Part shown: piece by piece, positions 29,562-38,407 of the stretch
Layout: every line of letters starts with the position of its first letter
Position numbering within the stretch: the first letter of the stretch is position 1
Assembly (NCBI RefSeq): GCF_034314085.1
Contig: NZ_JAVIWI010000001.1
Span: 3,162,001-3,226,000, forward strand
Length of the DNA stretch: 64,000 nucleotides
Origin: Undibacterium sp. 5I1
Lineage (GTDB): Bacteria > Pseudomonadota > Gammaproteobacteria > Burkholderiales > Burkholderiaceae_D
Reading direction: 5' to 3'
Made by a program: the position numbers and the translations under genes
Notes under the pieces: model-generated
What the model was told of the DNA's origin: nothing
Databases searched by the model: none
What the model saw: the letters and a program-made list of their open reading frames with translations, nothing else

Positions 29562-30755
29562 TTAATCGGCCAAGATTTTAGCAACAACACCCGCACCAAC
29601 TGTACGACCGCCTTCGCGAATCGCGAAGCGCAAGCCTTCTTCCATCGCAATCGGGTTGATCAGCTTGACTGTAATAGAGACGTTGTCACCTGGCATGACC
29701 ATTTCTTTATCCTTCGGCAACTCGATCGAGCCAGTTACGTCCGTTGTGCGGAAGTAAAACTGTGGACGGTAGTTGTTGAAGAATGGTGTGTGACGACCAC
29801 CTTCGTCCTTGGACAAGACGTAGATTTCACCTGTGAAGTGGGCGTGCGGCTTAATGGAACCTGGCTTTGCCAACACTTGACCGCGTTGTACGTCTTCACG
29901 CTTAGTGCCGCGCAACAATACACCAACGTTGTCGCCTGCTTGACCTTGGTCGAGCAATTTGCGGAACATTTCAACGCCTGTGCAAGTTGTAACTGCAGTG
30001 TCGCTGATGCCGATGATTTCTAATGATTCGCCAACTTTGACGATACCGCGTTCGATACGGCCTGTTACGACAGTACCGCGACCGGAGATGGAGAAGACGT
30101 CTTCTACTGGCAACAGGAAGGCGCCGTCAACAGCACGTTCTGGTGTTGGGATGTAGCTGTCTAGTGCATCAGCGAGTTTCATGATGGCTTCTTCGCCCAG
30201 TGGACCTTTGTCGCCTTCGAGCGCCAATTTTGCGGAGCCTTGGATGATTGGCAGGTCGTCGCCTGGGAATTCGTATTTGGAGAGCAATTCGCGCACTTCC
30301 ATTTCAACGAGTTCTAACAGTTCAGCGTCATCGACCATGTCGCATTTATTCAGGAATACGATGATGTAGGGAACGCCAACTTGGCGTGCCAACAGGATGT
30401 GTTCACGAGTTTGTGGCATTGGACCATCTGCTGCGGAGCAAACCAAGATCGCGCCGTCCATTTGTGCTGCGCCGGTGATCATGTTTTTAACATAATCGGC
30501 ATGGCCTGGGCAGTCTACGTGGGCGTAGTGACGATTGGCTGTTTCGTATTCTACGTGGGCTGTGTTGATCGTGATGCCGCGTGCTTTTTCTTCTGGCGCT
30601 GCGTCAATTTGATCGTAGGCTTTGGCTTCGCCGCCAAACTTCTTGGACAATACTGTCGCGATCGCTGCCGTCAATGTGGTTTTACCGTGATCTACGTGAC
30701 CAATTGTGCCTACGTTGACGTGCGGCTTGGTGCGCTCAAACTTACCTTTTGCCAT
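29562..30755 (-). CDS. tuf: elongation factor Tu
   Basis: 397 residues. GTPase motifs are GHVDHGKT (19-26), DCPGH (81-85) and NKCD (136-139); domains 2 and 3 follow with [18 protein letters not shown] and the C-terminal [19 protein letters not shown]. It delivers aminoacyl-tRNA to the ribosome. The gene stands downstream of tRNA-Tyr, -Gly and -Thr, as for tufB in Escherichia coli, and probably shares their promoter. Only this copy is in the window. Confidence 0.98.
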   Translation of the reverse strand: MAKGKFERTKPHVNVGTIGHVDHGKTTLTAAIATVLSKKFGGEAKAYDQIDAAPEEKARGITINTAHVEYETANRHYAHVDCPGHADYVKNMITGAAQMDGAILVCSAADGPMPQTREHILLARQVGVPYIIVFLNKCDMVDDAELLELVEMEVRELLSKYEFPGDDLPIIQGSAKLALEGDKGPLGEEAIMKLADALDSYIPTPERAVDGAFLLPVEDVFSISGRGTVVTGRIERGIVKVGESLEIIGISDTAVTTCTGVEMFRKLLDQGQAGDNVGVLLRGTKREDVQRGQVLAKPGSIKPHAHFTGEIYVLSKDEGGRHTPFFNNYRPQFYFRTTDVTGSIELPKDKEMVMPGDNVSITVKLINPIAMEEGLRFAIREGGRTVGAGVVAKILAD

Positions 30756-30834
30756 TTTAGACTCCTAACGATTTTGATGAGAATGCTCAGGCACACGCCC
30801 GACAACTTTTCGATTTGAAAACAACACAGAAACA

Positions 30835-30909
<75 letters not shown>

Positions 30910-30952
30910 AGCTTGCTTTGCGCAGCATTTATGCTGCACAAAAATACAAAAC

Positions 30953-31026
30953 TGGAGCGGGTGAAGGGAATCGAACCCTCGTCATAAGCTTGGAAGGCTT
31001 CAGCTCTACCATTGAGCTACACCCGC
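30953..31026 (-). tRNA. tRNA-Gly (TCC anticodon)
   Basis: 74 bases with encoded CCA. Acceptor GCGGGTG pairs with CACCCGC, anticodon loop CTTCCAA, T-arm GAGGGTTCGATTCCCTT. The outermost anticodon-stem pair appears mismatched (G opposite A), a minor oddity. Confidence 0.96.
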
Positions 31027-31075
31027 AGGGGCCACCACTTCAGCCGCACAATTCACGTACAGTAATTTTTTCCTG

Positions 31076-31160
<85 letters not shown>

Positions 31161-31174
31161 GCAGGGAACCCCGA

Positions 31175-31203
31175 ATTATGGAGATGTTCGATTCGACTGT
31201 CAA
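31175..31203 (-). promoter_or_regulatory. sigma-70 promoter of the tRNA-Tyr/Gly/Thr-tuf operon
   Basis: On the minus strand TTGACA (31203-31198), a 17-base spacer and CATAAT (31180-31175), a near-consensus promoter. The bases after the -10 box are G/C-rich (TCGGGG), a discriminator typical of stringently controlled stable-RNA promoters. The tRNA-Tyr 5' end is 15 bases below the -10 box. Confidence 0.88.
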
Positions 31204-31440
31204 CAGCTTTTTTGGAATGCGGGCTGATTTTTCTCTTGGTTTGGTTTTAATGCTTTTGAATTTTGCTTTTGTGTCTAATACACGACGCGAACTCTTAGCC
31301 ATCAGGAAACAATACTAGGCTTGCGCAAAATAAACACTTATAAGTAAATGATCAGAGAAAGTGCCGCGTAAATACGCTAGGATGTTTTGCTATCTGTGCA
31401 TCTAAACATCGAATCTAATTCCATTGTCCTAAACAAAATT

Positions 31441-32043
31441 ATGCCCCCGCCCTCCATTTTATTGATTTGCGCCCATCCTGCGCTGCATCGCTCCCGCGTC
31501 AACCGGAGGATGATTGATGCCGCAAAAACATTGCCTCATGTTCACATACACAATTTATACGATCATTATCCAGATTTTTTTATAGATGTTGCAAATGAGA
31601 AATCTTTATTGGAAAAAGCCGATCTGATTGTTTTTCAATTCCCAATCCATTGGTACAGCGTACCCGCTCTTCTTAAAGAGTGGATGGATGTCGTGCTGGA
31701 ATATGGCTGGGCTTATGGAACCGACGGCACCGCGTTAAAAGCTAAAGATTTTTTGTTGGCCAGCACCACCGGAGGCAGTAGGCAAGATTATCAGGCGGAC
31801 GGAACCCATCGCCATGAATTCGACTTATTCTTACCTCCCTTGCAACAAACTGCACATTTATGTGGAATGAACTGGCGCACACCACATTTGCTGTTTGGCG
31901 CTCATCAGGCCGACGAGGTTACCGTCAATCAGCACTGCCAAGAGTATCGCGACTTGTTAAATACCTATCCTGATTGGATACCGAAGATCACGACGCCATC
32001 GAACCCAATTCATCACCCCGCATCAGCGCAAGAGGCTCCTTGA
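31441..32043 (+). CDS. NAD(P)H oxidoreductase, KefF-like
   Basis: About 200 residues from the ATG at 31441; a TTG at 31387 is an unlikely start. It is a flavodoxin-fold quinone reductase with ILLICAHPALHRSRVNRRM at the N-terminus, the FQFPIHWYSVPALLKEWMD segment typical of the KefF/MdaB/NQO group, and TTGGSRQDY. KefF proteins bind the KefC antiporter and are needed for full activity. The next gene is a KefC-type antiporter whose ATG overlaps this stop (TGATG), strongly supporting that pairing. Confidence 0.88.
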   Translation: MPPPSILLICAHPALHRSRVNRRMIDAAKTLPHVHIHNLYDHYPDFFIDVANEKSLLEKADLIVFQFPIHWYSVPALLKEWMDVVLEYGWAYGTDGTALKAKDFLLASTTGGSRQDYQADGTHRHEFDLFLPPLQQTAHLCGMNWRTPHLLFGAHQADEVTVNQHCQEYRDLLNTYPDWIPKITTPSNPIHHPASAQEAP

Positions 32044-33851
32044 TGGAAAATAATTTGTTACTTAATGCACTGATTTATCTGCTGGCAGCCGTGATTGCCG
32101 TACCAATTGCGAAGCGTTTAGGCTTAGGTGCAGTGCTGGGTTATTTGCTGGCAGGTATGGCGATCGGTCCGTGGGGCTTTCGGTTGATTGAAGATGTGCA
32201 GGTCATTTTGCATTTTTCAGAATTCGGCGTGGTGCTACTGTTATTTGTCATTGGGCTTGAATTAGAGCCGAAGCGATTATGGGCAATGCGACGTCCCATC
32301 TTTGGCTGGGGCGGAGCACAAGTGATTGGCTGCGCTGGCGCTCTATTCCTAGCCGGTCTTGCATTTGGTGTCGACTGGCGAACTGCACTGATCGCGTCAC
32401 TGGGTTTGTCGCTATCGTCCACCGCCATCGCGCTAGCAACGCTGGAAGAACGTAATTTAATGACGACTCCCGCTGGTAGCGCTAGTTTTTCTATTCTTTT
32501 GTTTCAAGACATTGCAGCGATTCCGATGATTGCGCTGATTCCCTTACTGGGAGTCGCAGATGCGCAGGGCGAAACCGAAGGCTGGTTGGGTGGCCTCAAA
32601 GTCATCGGCGTCATCGCTGCTCTGATTGTCGGTGGTCGCTATCTAATCAGACCCATCATGCGCATTATCGCCAAAACCGGGATGCGCGAAATCTTCACTG
32701 CCTTTGCTTTACTCCTGGTGATCTCGATTGCATTGCTGATGGAATCGGTCAATATGTCGATGGCACTTGGCACTTTTTTAGCGGGCGTGTTGTTGGCAGA
32801 ATCTGAGTATCGGCATGCGCTCGAAAGCGATCTTGAGCCATTTAAAGGCTTGTTGCTTGGCTTGTTTTTTATTGCCGTAGGTATGTCGGTCGATTTTGGA
32901 TTGTTTTTAACCAAGCCGCTACAAATTATCGGTCTGGTCTTGGTATTTTTATTCCTGAAAATGTCGGTGCTGTACTTCCTCAGCGTGCGCTTTTCGATTC
33001 CCAAAGTTCAACGCTCCCTGTTCACTTTTTTGTTAGCACAAGGTGGCGAATTTGCCTTTGTCGTGTTTGCCACCGCGACTAGCGCCAAGGTATTTTCCGC
33101 TGAAACCTCCGCCCTACTGGTCGTCGTGGTTGCCTTGTCGATGGTGGCGACGCCGCTATTGCTCGTGATTTACGATAAGTGGATAGAACCGCATTTACGC
33201 AACTTGTCGAAACCACCGGACGACGAAATCACCTCACAAGATAATCCGGTCATCATTGCCGGATTTGGACGCTTTGGACAAATCATCGGCCGTTTGCTGT
33301 ATGCCAACCGGATTACGTCCACAGTTCTGGATCACGATCCAGACCAAATCGAATTACTGCGTAAATTTGGCTTCAAAATATTTTATGGCGATGCGACTCG
33401 CGCAGATTTGTTGCTGTCCGCAGGTGCCGATAAAGCCAAAGTCCTGGTGATTGCGATTGATGATGTGGAAGATAGTCTGGCACTGGTTGATATCGCCAAA
33501 GAACATTTTCCGAACCTGAGTATTATTGCCAGAGCCCGTAATGTCGGGCATTGTTACCAGCTAATGGACAGAGGCGTAACGATTTTTGAACGGGAAACCT
33601 TTGAGGCATCATTGCAATTAGGTCGGCAAGTGCTAGAGCATCTTGGCTTTGGCGTGTATCAGGCGCGGCAAACAGCGATGCGCTTCCGCTCGCACAATAT
33701 TAAAACGATCCATGCGGTTTATCCGCACTACAAAGATCAACAGCAAGTCGTATCGATTGCCAAACAAGCGCGGGATGAGCTGGAGGAAATGTTTAACCGC
33801 GACAAGGAAGCGCGTGAGGCGGCGCATAAAAGCGGTTGGGATGCGTCCTGA
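32043..33851 (+). CDS. monovalent cation:proton antiporter-2 family, KefC-like
   Basis: About 602 residues. A dozen hydrophobic helices (residues ~1-375, with LLLFVIGLELEPKRLW and FAFVVFATATSAKVF) form the CPA2 antiporter domain. Then a Rossmann RCK-N domain from about 395 (PVIIAGFGRFGQIIGRLL, followed by VLDHDPDQIELLRKFG and YGDATRADLL) and a basic/acidic C-terminal tail. It resembles glutathione-gated potassium efflux systems that acidify the cytoplasm during electrophile stress. I choose the ATG at 32043, with AAGAGG upstream and a one-base overlap with the kefF-like gene. This agrees with the azoreductase/pirin stress theme elsewhere in the window, but no direct link is shown. Confidence 0.92.
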   Translation: MENNLLLNALIYLLAAVIAVPIAKRLGLGAVLGYLLAGMAIGPWGFRLIEDVQVILHFSEFGVVLLLFVIGLELEPKRLWAMRRPIFGWGGAQVIGCAGALFLAGLAFGVDWRTALIASLGLSLSSTAIALATLEERNLMTTPAGSASFSILLFQDIAAIPMIALIPLLGVADAQGETEGWLGGLKVIGVIAALIVGGRYLIRPIMRIIAKTGMREIFTAFALLLVISIALLMESVNMSMALGTFLAGVLLAESEYRHALESDLEPFKGLLLGLFFIAVGMSVDFGLFLTKPLQIIGLVLVFLFLKMSVLYFLSVRFSIPKVQRSLFTFLLAQGGEFAFVVFATATSAKVFSAETSALLVVVVALSMVATPLLLVIYDKWIEPHLRNLSKPPDDEITSQDNPVIIAGFGRFGQIIGRLLYANRITSTVLDHDPDQIELLRKFGFKIFYGDATRADLLLSAGADKAKVLVIAIDDVEDSLALVDIAKEHFPNLSIIARARNVGHCYQLMDRGVTIFERETFEASLQLGRQVLEHLGFGVYQARQTAMRFRSHNIKTIHAVYPHYKDQQQVVSIAKQARDELEEMFNRDKEAREAAHKSGWDAS

Positions 33852-33889
33852 GTTTGACAGAAATCGTATGCTGTATAATCCGAAACTTA

Positions 33890-34112
33890 TTTCATTGGGG
33901 AGTAGCCTGCTTCAGCGTTTTGTCAGCAATTTGCTTAACAACGCAGAAGAAAACGCATCAACATACTTGACAACCGTCATGGTGCGTTTGGCCTTAGTAA
34001 GTGCGAGCATGAGCTTGGTTATTGGTTGAACTGTTAGTTGAATTATTAGTTCAGCATTAGCAGCATCAGCTAATCCGTATTTACAAAGATTGGGCAAGAC
34101 CTTTGATATATG
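33890..34112 (+). promoter_or_regulatory. yybP-ykoY manganese riboswitch
   Basis: A 334-base gene-free leader holds the family's conserved blocks in order: TTGGGGAGTAGC (33895-33906), CATCAACATACTTG near 33957, a CCGTCATGG segment, and GCAAGACCTTTG (34094-34105). These resemble the loops that form the Mn2+ site in known yybP-ykoY RNAs. It stands immediately before a GDT1/UPF0016 gene, one of the families this riboswitch commonly controls. The inserted arms are longer than minimal examples. High manganese should raise expression of the downstream exporter. Confidence 0.88.
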
Positions 34113-34132
34113 CACCTTACTTACCTAGGATT

Positions 34133-34171
34133 GGGCGAGAGGTGCATTTATCATTGGTTTTTATCTCGCCC
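34133..34171 (+). promoter_or_regulatory. hairpin between riboswitch and start codon (candidate expression platform)
   Basis: Perfect 8-base arms GGGCGAGA (34133-34140) and TCTCGCCC (34164-34171) with a 23-base loop, ending 14 bases before the ATG. It could sequester the translation initiation region when manganese is low. It has no T-run after it, which argues for translational rather than transcriptional control. Confidence 0.55.
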
Positions 34172-34185
34172 GATCCGCACATCTC

Positions 34186-34758
34186 ATGGAAGCTTTCTTC
34201 GTCTCTGCCCTTGCCATCACCATTGGTGAAATTGGCGACAAAACTCAATTACTCGCGCTGCTTCTGGCTGCTCGCTATAAGAAACCCATCCCCATTATTT
34301 TAGGGATTTTAGTCGCAACACTGGCGAATCATGCTCTGGCTGGTTTGTTAGGGCAATGGGTTGCCAGCCACGTCTCCCCTACCATTTTGCGCTGGGCATT
34401 GGGCTTATCGTTTCTGGCAATTGCGGCCTGGACGCTGAAGCCAGACGAGATGGAAGAGAATACCGTTACCGAAGGTCGTTATGGTGTTTTTATAGTGACC
34501 TGCATCACATTTTTTCTGGCAGAAATCGGCGACAAAACGCAACTTGCAACGGTCGCCTTAGCTGCCAAATACAGCAATCTTGGTCTGGTCGTTGCGGGTA
34601 GTACCTTGGGTATGTTGATAGCCGATGTGCCTGCGGTGTTCCTTGGCAAAGTCGCCTCGCCAAACTTTCCGTTCAAGCTGGTACGTTGGATCGCCGCCGC
34701 TATTTTTGCAGTTCTGGGTATCGTCGTATTGACGGGACTCGGCAATCAATTTTTTTGA
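34186..34758 (+). CDS. TMEM165/GDT1 (UPF0016) family manganese exporter
   Basis: 190 residues, two homologous halves of three helices each. Each half carries the family signature EIGDKTQLL: once near residue 14 (ITIGEIGDKTQLLALLLAA) and once near 110 (LAEIGDKTQLATVALAA); the acidic residues line the cation path. Bacterial members such as MneA export Mn2+. The upstream yybP-ykoY riboswitch fits that substrate. There is no strong Shine-Dalgarno, consistent with riboswitch-controlled initiation. Confidence 0.92.
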   Translation: MEAFFVSALAITIGEIGDKTQLLALLLAARYKKPIPIILGILVATLANHALAGLLGQWVASHVSPTILRWALGLSFLAIAAWTLKPDEMEENTVTEGRYGVFIVTCITFFLAEIGDKTQLATVALAAKYSNLGLVVAGSTLGMLIADVPAVFLGKVASPNFPFKLVRWIAAAIFAVLGIVVLTGLGNQFF

Positions 34759-34782
34759 ATTTTTAGAGTAGATAAGATCGAC

Positions 34783-35592
34783 ATGACGACATTTAGCTTA
34801 CCCGCAGGAACACTGGTCAAATACGGCACTGTCTCCACCCAGTTGTATCCGATCTTGCGTAACGGCATTCACGCTAGCAGCACCCGCCAAAGCTTGCATA
34901 CCGGAGCTGAACAAGCTCATGTCGAGAACGGCATCTACGTCGGCGAACTGATGGCCTACTTCGCCGCCTGCATCGCCTTCCGTCAAACCACCAGTGAATT
35001 GCATGCGGCACATGAAGCAACGCTGGGCACCTTTGTCCAAGCATTGCAGGAGGTGCGCGGAGAAAAACCGAAGATGCCAGAACTGGAAGACATCGCAGTG
35101 CAAGCCGGTTTGCCAGTGGTGTTGGAAATCGAGTTGGGCGAAGCCTGCGTACTGCATGCCGATCAACAATTTATCGAAGCCGACAATGCGGAAAAGAGCT
35201 GGAAGCTCTGGCGCAGTGTCGCGATTGCCCGCGATGGCGGCATTCCTGCAAGCTGGGTCAAACGCTTCTATTTTCCGCGCTTGCTGGATTATCGGGATGT
35301 GGGCAGTTCACGTAACCCTAAGATGCTGGAGCAAACAACCGACAGCGCATTGATGGTCGGCGGCTTGATGCAGTACTGGCACAAAGATACGCCCGGTGAT
35401 TTATTGCTGGCATTTAAACAGCAATACAAGCGTACCAATTTCTCGCAAACTAGTAATTTTGATGACACCGCGCTGGAACGTTTTTTCAATCTCAACGCCA
35501 TGCTTGATCCGGCAACGCGTTTGTTGAATCAAATGAGCATCTGGCAAGACATTGATGCGCTCGCCAAGAAGCAAGAAATTCCACTGGACTAA
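34783..35592 (+). CDS. uncharacterised protein, possibly ADP-ribosyltransferase-like fold
   Basis: 269 residues that I cannot assign to a named family. Near the N-terminus LVKYGTVSTQLYPILRNGI, followed by a charged loop and ENGIYVGELMAYFAACIAF, echoes the order seen in ART-fold proteins and Tpt1-like enzymes: a (H/Y)GT strand, an IL..GI helix, then GVYV...A..YA. A later strand PVVLEIELGEA would fit the core. The C-terminal half (WVKRFYFPRLLDYRDVG onward) is unfamiliar. No signal peptide or membrane helix. It starts 24 bases after the manganese exporter and could be its second cistron. The fold suggestion is tentative. Confidence 0.6.
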   Translation: MTTFSLPAGTLVKYGTVSTQLYPILRNGIHASSTRQSLHTGAEQAHVENGIYVGELMAYFAACIAFRQTTSELHAAHEATLGTFVQALQEVRGEKPKMPELEDIAVQAGLPVVLEIELGEACVLHADQQFIEADNAEKSWKLWRSVAIARDGGIPASWVKRFYFPRLLDYRDVGSSRNPKMLEQTTDSALMVGGLMQYWHKDTPGDLLLAFKQQYKRTNFSQTSNFDDTALERFFNLNAMLDPATRLLNQMSIWQDIDALAKKQEIPLD

Positions 35593-35641
35593 GCTGAGCG
35601 AAATCGCGTGTGTGTATTGAAAGGAATAAGGGGATTATTTA

Positions 35642-35727
35642 ATATACTCCCCTTTATTTTATTAAAATATGCCCTATTGACCAAGTTTTATATGGACATC
35701 TAATATATACCTACCCAGAGTATATAT
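35642..35727 (+). repeat. 84-bp structured intergenic repeat, copy 4
   Basis: Starts ATATACTCCCC; central pair TTGACCA ... TGGACA; terminal hairpin with AGAGTATAT at the right. It occupies the space between the convergent unknown gene and lysE-type gene. Confidence 0.82.
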
Positions 35728-35777
35728 TATATTGTCTATACCAATCAGTCACAAACTGAAGTGAATTGAGTCGCAAT

Positions 35778-36425
35778 TTAAGTACCCGGACTGCGCTTAA
35801 CAAAAAATAACGCAGCGCCAATCGCCATTAAAATCCCACCGAAAAAGCGATTCTGCTTTTTCACTAAACGTGGATCGCGGAAATAGCGTTGCATCGATGA
35901 CGCTGCCCATGCATAGCTATGCATCACCACTAAATCTACAGCGCACATCGTCATCCCCAATATCAATAACTGAGGCAACAAGGGCGCGTCGTGGCTAATA
36001 AATTGCGGCAATACCGCCACCATAAAAATGATCCCTTTTGGGTTCGTGGCATTGGTCAAAAATCCAATTAAAAATCGCTTACGCAAATCCGGCGCCACCG
36101 ACGCTTGCGAAGACAAAGCGCCGTAATTGGCACTGACATCGACTTTGGCGCGCCATTGGCTAATGCCTAAATAAATCAAATACACGGCACCGATGATTTT
36201 GACAGCGCTGAAAGCAAATTCCGACGCCATCAAGATCGATCCTACGCCAGCACCGGCAATCGTAAACACCAATAGCAAACCGGCTTGCAAGCCCATGATT
36301 GTTCCGCTCGTTTTTTTAACTCCATAATTTAAGCCATGCGCCATCGAGAGTACAGCACCAGAGCCTGGGGAAATCGCAATCAGGCAGGCTGCGAAAAAAA
36401 AGGTGAGCCAGAGGGTAAACGTCAT
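35778..36425 (-). CDS. LysE/RhtB family amino-acid exporter
   Basis: About 215 residues from the ATG at 36425 (GGA six bases upstream). Six hydrophobic helices; the signature after helix 1, LIAISPGSGAVLSMAHGLNYGVKKT, and GFLTNATNPKGIIFMVAVLPQF later are typical of the RhtB branch, which exports homoserine, threonine or related amino acids. The substrate cannot be fixed. Monocistronic; it converges on the plus-strand gene at 34783-35592. Confidence 0.9.
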   Translation of the reverse strand: MTFTLWLTFFFAACLIAISPGSGAVLSMAHGLNYGVKKTSGTIMGLQAGLLLVFTIAGAGVGSILMASEFAFSAVKIIGAVYLIYLGISQWRAKVDVSANYGALSSQASVAPDLRKRFLIGFLTNATNPKGIIFMVAVLPQFISHDAPLLPQLLILGMTMCAVDLVVMHSYAWAASSMQRYFRDPRLVKKQNRFFGGILMAIGAALFFVKRSPGT

Positions 36426-36586
36426 GATGAGTCCGTAAGTATTTTGAGCAAGAGCGAATAAGCCAGGCAGCAAGTTTGCTGGGGGGTCTATTTTAATCTG
36501 TGGAAGAAATTCGAGGACAAGCGCATCACAAAATAAGAGAAATAAAATTTTTACGCTTACTTATTTTGCTATTGGACTGGCTTTAC

Positions 36587-38143
36587 TTAGCCACGCATCA
36601 TGGCGGCTAATAATTGACTCTTTAAGGTTTTAATCAATGCAGTTTCGTCAGGAGGGACGCCCTCTTCTGCCGCGATTGCACGGTCTGCATAAAAAAATCC
36701 CAATGCTTTTTTCTGGATGACGAGCGGTAATACGATAAAGCTCAGGGCATCTGGTAACAGCGCACGATGCCAGCTTGGGAGCAGTTTTTGTATCTTCGGA
36801 GCGGTCGCATCAGAGATCATCAAATCCGCATTATTGGTCATGGCCAAATGAAACACGTCTTGCTCTACTTTCATCGGGAATACAAAACCCCGCTGTCGCT
36901 CTGCATACAGTTCGCCAACTGATACACGTGCCATAAAGCTGGAACTGGACGGGTCTCGCAAACAAACCGTGGCGAAGCGAAAACCCATGCTGCTGTACAA
37001 GGTCTCCAGCACCAGCAATATCATGTCATTGAGTTTGATTTGATCAGACGCCAGCATTTGCGTGACGTCTTGTACCCCTGCCAGCAAGAGGTCACGCGCA
37101 TTGCGTGGCTTGCCGCTAGCGTAGCGTTCAGCCTGCTGCATTTGATCTGCATTAAAACTTTTTAACAAAAATTCGCTAGGGAATTCGCCGTCTGCAGAGA
37201 GCGTTTCGTCGATATCGCCAGCAGCTGGAAGAGCGATGTCCATACTCTCTGCTAGTTGTCTGGTTTCTTGCGTCACTCGCGCCAGCATTTCTTCCAGCTT
37301 GGCTTGATCGAGCTCTAAGACTTTGCCAAATTTTTGCAGTAAAGGTTTGCAGCGTGCACTCAGATTATCTGTGCCTGTGGTGAGCACCAGACTCGCTACG
37401 CCATCACTAAAGGTGGCGACTTGCTTAAGCCACTCGTTACGGTGGCTGGCTTTTTTTTGTTCACCGGCGGGTAACGCACCCAGTGATTGAATAATGGTGT
37501 CGGGAATTTTCCAATCCTGCAATGCCATCTCGCCAAAACGGTCATAACTACAACCTAACAACAAGCTGGAGGCATCGGCAGCATTCGCCTGCCCGCTTGT
37601 CTGCATGGCCTGTATACGTCCGTATAAAACATGATCAAACGAGGCGACTAGAACCCGGCCAATATTTTTAAACAAAGCGGCAACAGCGGCTTCTTCTGCA
37701 TCTTGATAATGACTACGCTGCGCCAGTTCACGTCCGACGATACTGGCGCAAAGCGCATGTACCAGCTCTTTGCGGACACTTTGCGCATGTTTTTTATCTT
37801 TAAAACAATCCACCAGCAACATCGCCAATGCACCGGTTTTTACCGTGTCAAACCCGAGCAAAAAAATCGCTCTTGAAATCGTAGTGACTGGGACGGTAGC
37901 CCGGGTGCGGTAATGAATAGTGTTTGATAAACGCAATATTTTTTGCGTCAGTGCTACGTCAGCCAAAACAAAATGTGCCAGCTTGGCAATCGAATCTTCG
38001 CCAGACGAAGTGATCTCCACCACCTTGGATACGACTGCGCCCAAGGTCGGCAAAGTAGCATCTTCTGCAATTTTTCTGAGCAAGCGATCACGCGCAATTT
38101 CTGGCGCATTCTGCTCTAAATTAACGGAGGTATCGATAGGCAT
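36587..38143 (-). CDS. HDOD domain protein with C-terminal GAF-like domain
   Basis: About 518 residues from the ATG at 38143. Residues ~20-220 form an HDOD domain (LPTLGAVVSKVVEITSSGED, ADVALTQKILRLSN, RAIFLLGFDTVKTGALAMLL), a degenerate HD-phosphohydrolase fold used in signalling without clear catalysis. Residues ~340-515 look like a GAF domain (ILLVLETLYSSMGFRFATVC, FIVLPLVIQKKALGFFYADR). The upstream TPR response regulator on the same strand may be its partner. An 11-bp tandem array fills most of the 264-base spacer between the two genes. Confidence 0.85.
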   Translation of the reverse strand: MPIDTSVNLEQNAPEIARDRLLRKIAEDATLPTLGAVVSKVVEITSSGEDSIAKLAHFVLADVALTQKILRLSNTIHYRTRATVPVTTISRAIFLLGFDTVKTGALAMLLVDCFKDKKHAQSVRKELVHALCASIVGRELAQRSHYQDAEEAAVAALFKNIGRVLVASFDHVLYGRIQAMQTSGQANAADASSLLLGCSYDRFGEMALQDWKIPDTIIQSLGALPAGEQKKASHRNEWLKQVATFSDGVASLVLTTGTDNLSARCKPLLQKFGKVLELDQAKLEEMLARVTQETRQLAESMDIALPAAGDIDETLSADGEFPSEFLLKSFNADQMQQAERYASGKPRNARDLLLAGVQDVTQMLASDQIKLNDMILLVLETLYSSMGFRFATVCLRDPSSSSFMARVSVGELYAERQRGFVFPMKVEQDVFHLAMTNNADLMISDATAPKIQKLLPSWHRALLPDALSFIVLPLVIQKKALGFFYADRAIAAEEGVPPDETALIKTLKSQLLAAMMRG

Positions 38144-38192
38144 AGATAACAATAAGTAGGTACGCTGGCGATTGGCTTGCTCGTTTTAGATC

Positions 38193-38324
38193 GTGCTTTG
38201 GTTGTGCTTTGGTTGTGCTTTGGTTGTGCTTTGGTTGTGCTTTGGTTGTGCTTTGGTTGTGCTTTGGTTGTGCTTTGGTTGTGCTTTGGTTGTGCTTTGG
38301 TTGTGCTTTGGTTGTGCTTTGTTT
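38193..38324. repeat. 11-bp tandem repeat array, 11 perfect units plus one altered
   Basis: Unit GTGCTTTGGTT repeated without change from 38193 to 38313, then one altered unit (38314-38324) and a decayed remnant. The unit is not a multiple of three and no real gene covers it. It lies in the spacer between the TPR response regulator stop and the HDOD gene start, and 11 bp is close to one DNA helical turn. Confidence 0.97.
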
Positions 38325-38407
38325 TACTTTGATTATGCGTAATTCGATGACGACGCCAAACTCAATGCGTCCTACTTTGCTTCTCTTTTTGTTCTTAATT
38401 TATGTAT

